NCBI RefSeq assembly: GCF_011064615.1
Contig: NZ_JAALJH010000029.1
Span: 1-64,000 of the forward strand
DNA: 64,000 bases
Source: Aquisphaera insulae
GTDB lineage: Bacteria; Planctomycetota; Planctomycetia; Isosphaerales; Isosphaeraceae
Direction: 5' to 3'
Shown here: positions 59,763-64,000 of the stretch, one piece after another
How positions within the stretch are numbered: the stretch's first letter is position 1
Layout: the number at the start of each line of letters is the position of its first letter
Program-made: the position numbers and the translations under genes
Notes under the pieces: model-generated
What the model was told of the DNA's origin: nothing
Seen by the model: only the letters and a program-made list of their open reading frames with translations
The model's database searches: none

Positions 59763-61124
59763 CTAGGCGCGCACGATCCTTGCACGCAGGTTTTCGAGGC
59801 CCCGCAGGGCGTTGCGGGTGTCGACGATGAGGCTCGCGTGGGCGGCGATGCTCGGCCAATCATAGGCCGAATGATCGGTGACGACAACCAGGACATCCCG
59901 AGATCGGATGTACTCGGGCGTCAGCTCGCGGCTCGACATCGCCGGGTTCGGGTAATGACGCATGGGGGGAAGAGTCGGGATGTGCGGGTCGTTGTAGTCC
60001 ACGTCCGCACCCTTCTTGCGGAGCCGGTCCAGGAGCTCGAACCCCGGGGACTCGCGGGGGTCATCCACATCCTTCTTGTAGGCCATGCCCAGGAGCGTGA
60101 TCTTGCTCCCCCTGAGGGGCTTCGCCGCGTCGTTGAGCGCGTCGGCAATCCGCCCGACGACGTAGGCGGGCATGGACGTGTTGATCTCGCCGGCGAGCTC
60201 GATGAACCGGGTCGCCATCCCGTGCTTGCGGGCCACCCAGGTGAGGTAGAAGGGGTCGATCGGGATGCAGTGGCCCCCCAGGCCGGGTCCGGGGTAGAAC
60301 GCGCTGAAGCCGAACGGCTTGCTGCGGGCGGCCTCGATCACCTCCCAGACGTTGATGCCCATCCGGTCGTAAAGGACCTTCAGCTCGTTGACCAGCGCGA
60401 TGTTGATCGCGCGGTAGGTGTTCTCGAGGATCTTGCAGGCCTCCGCGACCTCCGGGCTGGAGACCGGCACGACCCGGACCACGACCTTCCCGTACAGGGT
60501 CGCGGCCAGCTCCAGCGCCGGGGGGTCCAGGCCGCCCACGACCTTCGGGATGGTGGGTGCGGAGAACTGCGGGTTGCCGGGATCCTCGCGCTCCGGGCTG
60601 AAGGCCAGGAAGAAGTCGCGGCCGGCACTCAGGCCGCTCGCCTCGAGGATCGGCAGGACGACCTCGCGGGTCGTCCCCGGGTAGGTCGTGCTCTCCAGGA
60701 CGACGAGCTGTCCGGGCCGGAGCCGCGCGGCGATGGCCTCGGCGGACCTGATGATGTAGGTCAGGTCCGGCTCGCGGGCCTCGGTCAGCGGGGTCGGGAC
60801 GCAGATGATGACGGCGTCGGGCTCGCCCAGCCGGCCGAAGTCCGAGGTGGCCTCGAAGCCCTGCTCGCGCATCGAGCGGACGGTCTCGTCGCTGATGTGG
60901 CCGATGTAGCTCCGGCCGGCCGCGAGCTTCTCCACCTTGGACGCGTCCACGTCGAAGCCGAGGACCGCGACCTTCTTCTCCGTGAACGCCCGCGCCAGGG
61001 GGAGCCCCACGTAGCCCAGGCCGATGATCCCGACCCGGACCGACCCGGCGCGGATCCTCTCCATCAGCTCGGCCGCATGGTCATGGGCCTTCGGGGTCTC
61101 GACCTGATCTTGCCGGCTCGCCAT
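59763..61124 (-). CDS. nucleotide-sugar 6-dehydrogenase (UDP-GlcNAc/UDP-ManNAc dehydrogenase type)
   Basis: The 453-residue protein belongs to the UDP-glucose/GDP-mannose dehydrogenase family, closest in appearance to WbpA/WecC/TviB. NAD binding is at GLGYVG (35-40), Lys231 is in CKILENTYRAINIALVNEL, and the catalytic Cys286 is in PGPGLGGHCIPIDPFY. ATG 61124 has GGAG five bases upstream; an earlier in-frame ATG at 61163 has no Shine-Dalgarno. It makes uronic acids for glycans. A DegT aminotransferase that could act in the same type of pathway is at the other end of the window. Confidence 0.93.
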   Translation of the reverse strand: MASRQDQVETPKAHDHAAELMERIRAGSVRVGIIGLGYVGLPLARAFTEKKVAVLGFDVDASKVEKLAAGRSYIGHISDETVRSMREQGFEATSDFGRLGEPDAVIICVPTPLTEAREPDLTYIIRSAEAIAARLRPGQLVVLESTTYPGTTREVVLPILEASGLSAGRDFFLAFSPEREDPGNPQFSAPTIPKVVGGLDPPALELAATLYGKVVVRVVPVSSPEVAEACKILENTYRAINIALVNELKVLYDRMGINVWEVIEAARSKPFGFSAFYPGPGLGGHCIPIDPFYLTWVARKHGMATRFIELAGEINTSMPAYVVGRIADALNDAAKPLRGSKITLLGMAYKKDVDDPRESPGFELLDRLRKKGADVDYNDPHIPTLPPMRHYPNPAMSSRELTPEYIRSRDVLVVVTDHSAYDWPSIAAHASLIVDTRNALRGLENLRARIVRA

Positions 61125-61800
61125 GACTCTCCGATTCCCGGCAAAAAGGGCGACGTCATCCATCGCCGCGCCGGGACCTCTGAATCTATCGATTCGCGGC
61201 CGGGTTGGGGAGTGAGGAGTGGCCCGGCCACTCGAGGTCTCGGATCCAGGGCCGCGGCTTGGCTTCGGTCGTCACCCGGACTGCTTCGAAAGCCTCGCCG
61301 CAAGTCCTTGCGTCGCAAGGGCCTGGTCTCGGTTTTCGATTGGCTTCGCTCCCCCCCCGCCGGGACATGAAACTTCGTCCGGGCTTGCACTCGGAGTCTT
61401 AAATGGATCGTGGCAAAGCGACGCGATCGCATCGTACGCCAGTCGGGATCGTTTGCCCGGCCCCGGCCTTCTCGCTCGCGCGTGGAACGAACCCGCCCGG
61501 CTCCGTCCCTTCGCGACAGCCTCGACTCGACGCGTCCCCATCGATCGTCCCGGCCGCATGTCATCGCGGCGGATCTCCCCGGCCTCTGCGTCCCGGTGGC
61601 CCTTGGCGCGCACGCTCCTTGCGAATGAAGTCCCTACAAGGAGAGTGCGCCATGTTTCGGACTTTTCGTTCGCCTCCCTGATGATTTTTCGGGCCGGATG
61701 CCGATGGCAGGCCGCAGGATCGTCAGAATCGGACCAGTTCGCCAGGGAGCCAAGTCTTCTGCACCCATGACCAGGACGGAGGCTGGCCCGGAGTCGGGGG
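61125..61800. other. long intergenic region upstream of the dehydrogenase gene
   Basis: No convincing gene is seen in 676 bases. A palindrome lies at 61217-61233. On the plus strand a hairpin CTCCTTG (61615-61621)/CAAGGAG (61637-61643) overlaps a Shine-Dalgarno before a nine-codon open frame at 61652-61681; this is probably chance. It lies between dehydrogenase and the end of the DUF499 gene and may mark the edge of a separate gene cluster. Confidence 0.5.
61217..61233. repeat. 17-base palindrome upstream of the dehydrogenase gene
   Basis: GAGTGGCC, one central C, then GGCCACTC, about 95-110 bases before ATG 61124. It is a candidate operator. Confidence 0.4.
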
Positions 61801-64000
61801 CTATTCCCATGACCGCGTCTTGAAGCCCAGGCTCGCCGCGTTCTCGCTCACCGCGCGACGCACCTGATCGGACGCGCCCTCCGGGAACTCGGCGCTGATT
61901 TCCAGGGTGATGCTCAAGGTGGCGTTCGAATCGCCGGCAAGCAGGCTGATGATCTCGTCGGCGACCTCCACGAGCTTCACCTTGGCGCCCGCGGGCTTGA
62001 TCTCGATCGAACCGTGGAAGGCCCGCGGCTTCTTCAACGGAGGCGGGGGGGGGGGCGGCGGAGGCGTGATGATGGGGCCCGGGCCGCTTCCGGGGATGGG
62101 TCCGGGACCCTCGCCTCCCTTGCCGCCGACCGGACCCTCCGGCGGCTTGAGCTTCGCCTCATACCGCCGGGCGGCCTCGGGCTCGATGAGGAGGAGGGTG
62201 TCGTCGAGCTGGACGTTGCCGTCGCCGAACTGGAATCCCAGGTAGGTCTCGCCGTCCTGGCCGAGGGCCGTGCCGAAGAAGTCGCGGGACGAGGCACCGG
62301 TGCGGATGGCCTGGGCGAGGGTCTGCCGGTGCTTGAGCCTTGGCAGGTAGAGATACCGCAGCGAGTCCTCCCAGAAGGCCATGGCGCCGGCGGCGGTCTT
62401 GCCCCCCTTCCAGTAGAGCTCCTTCAGCTTCGAGCAGAGGTGGATCGGCGACCAGACGTCGATGACCAGCTCGTTCTCGCGGCAGGTCCGCTCGATCTCC
62501 TCGGCCGCGTGGCCGCTCGTCGTGTTGAGCGGGAACGACTCGACCCGGGGCGAGGTCTCGGTCGCGTCGTCCAGGACCGGGCAGAGGAGCCACCGGAAGC
62601 ACTCGCGGGCCGCCCGGGGGAGCACGGCCGCCGCCGCCGCGGCCTCCTTCTCCGCCTGCTTGCGCTGGATCATGTCGATGTTGAGCCGGCCCTCGTTCAC
62701 GTCATTGACGATGCTCGACCAGGCCAGGGCCACCCGGGTGGCGTCCCGGAGCCGGTTCAGCACGACGCCGTCCGCGGCCAGGAAGAGGAGCCGGTTGGCC
62801 CGGTGCCGGGGCTGGGAACCGTGCATCCGCAGGTGCTCGAGCAGGCCGCCGACGGCCTGGGAGGGATCTTCCTTGAGGAACGGCTGCTCGGGGGGGAGCA
62901 CGACGAGCCGAAGCGCGCCGTCGTCGGGCACGTCCGAATGGGGCGTGAAGACGTGGACGCCCTCGAAGGGGGAGGCATTGGCGAGGAGCTTGCGGGTGGT
63001 CTCCTCGATCTTCTTGCGGACGTCGGTCTTGAGGTCGAACCGCTGCTTTCGGTCCTCCATCTCGCGGCGGAGGTTGGCGCGGACGTCGAACCAGAACCGG
63101 GTCGCGGCGGCGGCCTTGTCGCCGGAGCTGTTCAGGTAGTGGAGCCGGTCGGCCAGCCGGCCCAGGGCGTCGGCGTAGACCGCCGTGGTCTGGCCCGGCT
63201 GGAGGCAGCCCAGCAGGACCCGGCCCCGGTCCAGGCCGCGGATCCCGGGCCTGGCCGCCACGCTCGCCGGCGCGGAGCCGAGGAAGAGCGTCCGGGCGAC
63301 CCGCCGGGCCGCGTTCACCTGGCCGAACCGCGGCTCCTTGCCCTCGAGCTCGGTGGTCTCCGCGCGGTCGCCGTCGATGTCCTTCTCGATGACCGCGTCC
63401 CAGGCCGGGGAGAGGAGATAGGTCATCTCGTTGCGGACGTCGCCGTCGGCCAGCGGCAGGCTGCCGGGGAGGATCAGGAGGTCCTTGTTGTCGGCCTTCC
63501 AGAGGCGGGCGATCACCTTGGCCATCAGCTTCAGGACGCCGCGGGTGCGCTGGAAGCCGTCGATCGTGGACCAGTCCTCGTAGAGCCGGTCGAAGACCTC
63601 GGGGTGGATCGGGTACGCCTGCGTCAGCCGGTCCAGGTAGCGGCCCTCCTGGGTCTCGCTCGGGAGCTTCGCCCCCTCGGCGACGTAGGCGTCGGCGAAG
63701 CCGCGGCAGACCTCGTCCCGGGCCTTCAGGTCCTTGATCGGCTCGAACAGGCGGCGGCGGACGATCTCGAACGCCTCCTCGCTGCCGACCGGCTTCCAGA
63801 GGGCCTGGACCCGGCCGAAGGTCTTCTCGAGCGCCCGCAGCGCCGCCACGCCGCGGGTCGAGCCGGCCTCGATGTCGGACTCGGGCAGGCTCGCCAGCAG
63901 GACGGCCGTGGGGACCAGCTTGGCCGCCTCGGTCAGGGCCTGGAGGAACGAGAGGTTGCTGTCGTACGTGCCGCCGGAGAGGGGGACGCGGTCCGGGAAC
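61801..64000 (-). CDS. DUF499 family ATPase, anti-phage-type, N-terminus beyond the window
   Basis: The frame runs from the stop at 61801 to the window edge without a start, so only the C-terminal about 733 residues are seen. The edge translates as FPDRVPLSGGTYDSNLSFLQ, then SLPESDIEAGSTRG, ALEKTFGRV and EAFEIVRRRLFEPI, characteristic of DUF499. The middle has many helical segments and a basic region (KQAEKEAAAAAAVLPRAARE). A proline-rich linker ends about 90 residues before the C-terminus. DUF499 ATPases occur next to DUF1156 methylases and helicases in the Hma-type defence loci. The Walker A should lie in the missing part. Whether partners exist cannot be seen. Confidence 0.85.
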   Translation of the reverse strand, partial: FPDRVPLSGGTYDSNLSFLQALTEAAKLVPTAVLLASLPESDIEAGSTRGVAALRALEKTFGRVQALWKPVGSEEAFEIVRRRLFEPIKDLKARDEVCRGFADAYVAEGAKLPSETQEGRYLDRLTQAYPIHPEVFDRLYEDWSTIDGFQRTRGVLKLMAKVIARLWKADNKDLLILPGSLPLADGDVRNEMTYLLSPAWDAVIEKDIDGDRAETTELEGKEPRFGQVNAARRVARTLFLGSAPASVAARPGIRGLDRGRVLLGCLQPGQTTAVYADALGRLADRLHYLNSSGDKAAAATRFWFDVRANLRREMEDRKQRFDLKTDVRKKIEETTRKLLANASPFEGVHVFTPHSDVPDDGALRLVVLPPEQPFLKEDPSQAVGGLLEHLRMHGSQPRHRANRLLFLAADGVVLNRLRDATRVALAWSSIVNDVNEGRLNIDMIQRKQAEKEAAAAAAVLPRAARECFRWLLCPVLDDATETSPRVESFPLNTTSGHAAEEIERTCRENELVIDVWSPIHLCSKLKELYWKGGKTAAGAMAFWEDSLRYLYLPRLKHRQTLAQAIRTGASSRDFFGTALGQDGETYLGFQFGDGNVQLDDTLLLIEPEAARRYEAKLKPPEGPVGGKGGEGPGPIPGSGPGPIITPPPPPPPPPLKKPRAFHGSIEIKPAGAKVKLVEVADEIISLLAGDSNATLSITLEISAEFPEGASDQVRRAVSENAASLGFKTRSWE

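Noticed and set aside
61652..61681. Nine-codon open frame with a good AAGGAG Shine-Dalgarno, preceded by a hairpin, as a leader peptide
   Set aside because: No regulated gene follows on the plus strand; the downstream gene runs in the opposite direction. A chance arrangement is more likely.

Overview
The window is high-GC DNA (roughly 70% by eye) from a planctomycete, most likely the Isosphaeraceae (Singulisphaera, Aquisphaera, Paludisphaera type). The lineage call is inferred from family content: two giant surface proteins with LEPR-XLL-like N-termini, a PEP-CTERM protein, an ECF sigma factor abutting a Ser/Thr kinase with C-terminal TPR-like repeats, a DUF1800/DUF1501 pair, and an M56 (BlaR1-like) peptidase fused to carboxypeptidase-regulatory-like repeats. 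No rRNA, tRNA, CRISPR array, transposase, integrase or prophage gene was seen. Layout, 1-8 kb: housekeeping and regulation. A sugar-type DegT aminotransferase converges on a sigma-70 family factor and its small partner; then come mutY, clpX (long leader), and an apt-aminotransferase pair. Two nested REP-like palindromes lie between clpX and the aminotransferase. 8-29.5 kb: a surface-protein region, all on the minus strand: a ~3320-residue parallel beta-helix protein, a small membrane protein, a choice-of-anchor-A PEP-CTERM protein and a ~2870-residue multidomain protein with a transglutaminase-like fold lacking its cysteine. Three of the genes end in clear hairpins. 29.8-38.3 kb: signalling and accessory genes: ECF sigma plus Ser/Thr kinase, a second ECF sigma overlapping a two-TM partner, two toxin-antitoxin-like pairs (antitoxin/VapC and DUF433/DUF5615) flanking a DUF1579-DUF3224-extradiol dioxygenase operon. 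38.4-46.4 kb: a BlaI-type repressor with a palindromic operator over its own -10 box, an M56 peptidase with duplicated carboxypeptidase-regulatory-like blocks, and a DUF1800-DUF1501 secretion pair. 46.4-59.5 kb: ExbB-ExbD-(GYF-acidic linker-ExbD) transport operon, then three consecutive phosphorelay proteins (REC-ATPase; hybrid histidine kinase with two REC and HPt; REC-ATPase-PAS-GGDEF), a secreted Gly/Asn-rich protein and a GAF-containing PTS enzyme I (PtsP). 59.7-64 kb: a nucleotide-sugar dehydrogenase (WbpA/WecC type) and, cut by the window edge, a DUF499 ATPase, a family found in anti-phage loci of the helicase-methylase-ATPase type. This last gene is the best lead to a defence system, whose other members would lie beyond base 64000. 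Coordinates of starts were chosen from Shine-Dalgarno spacing and domain limits and are stated where they matter.
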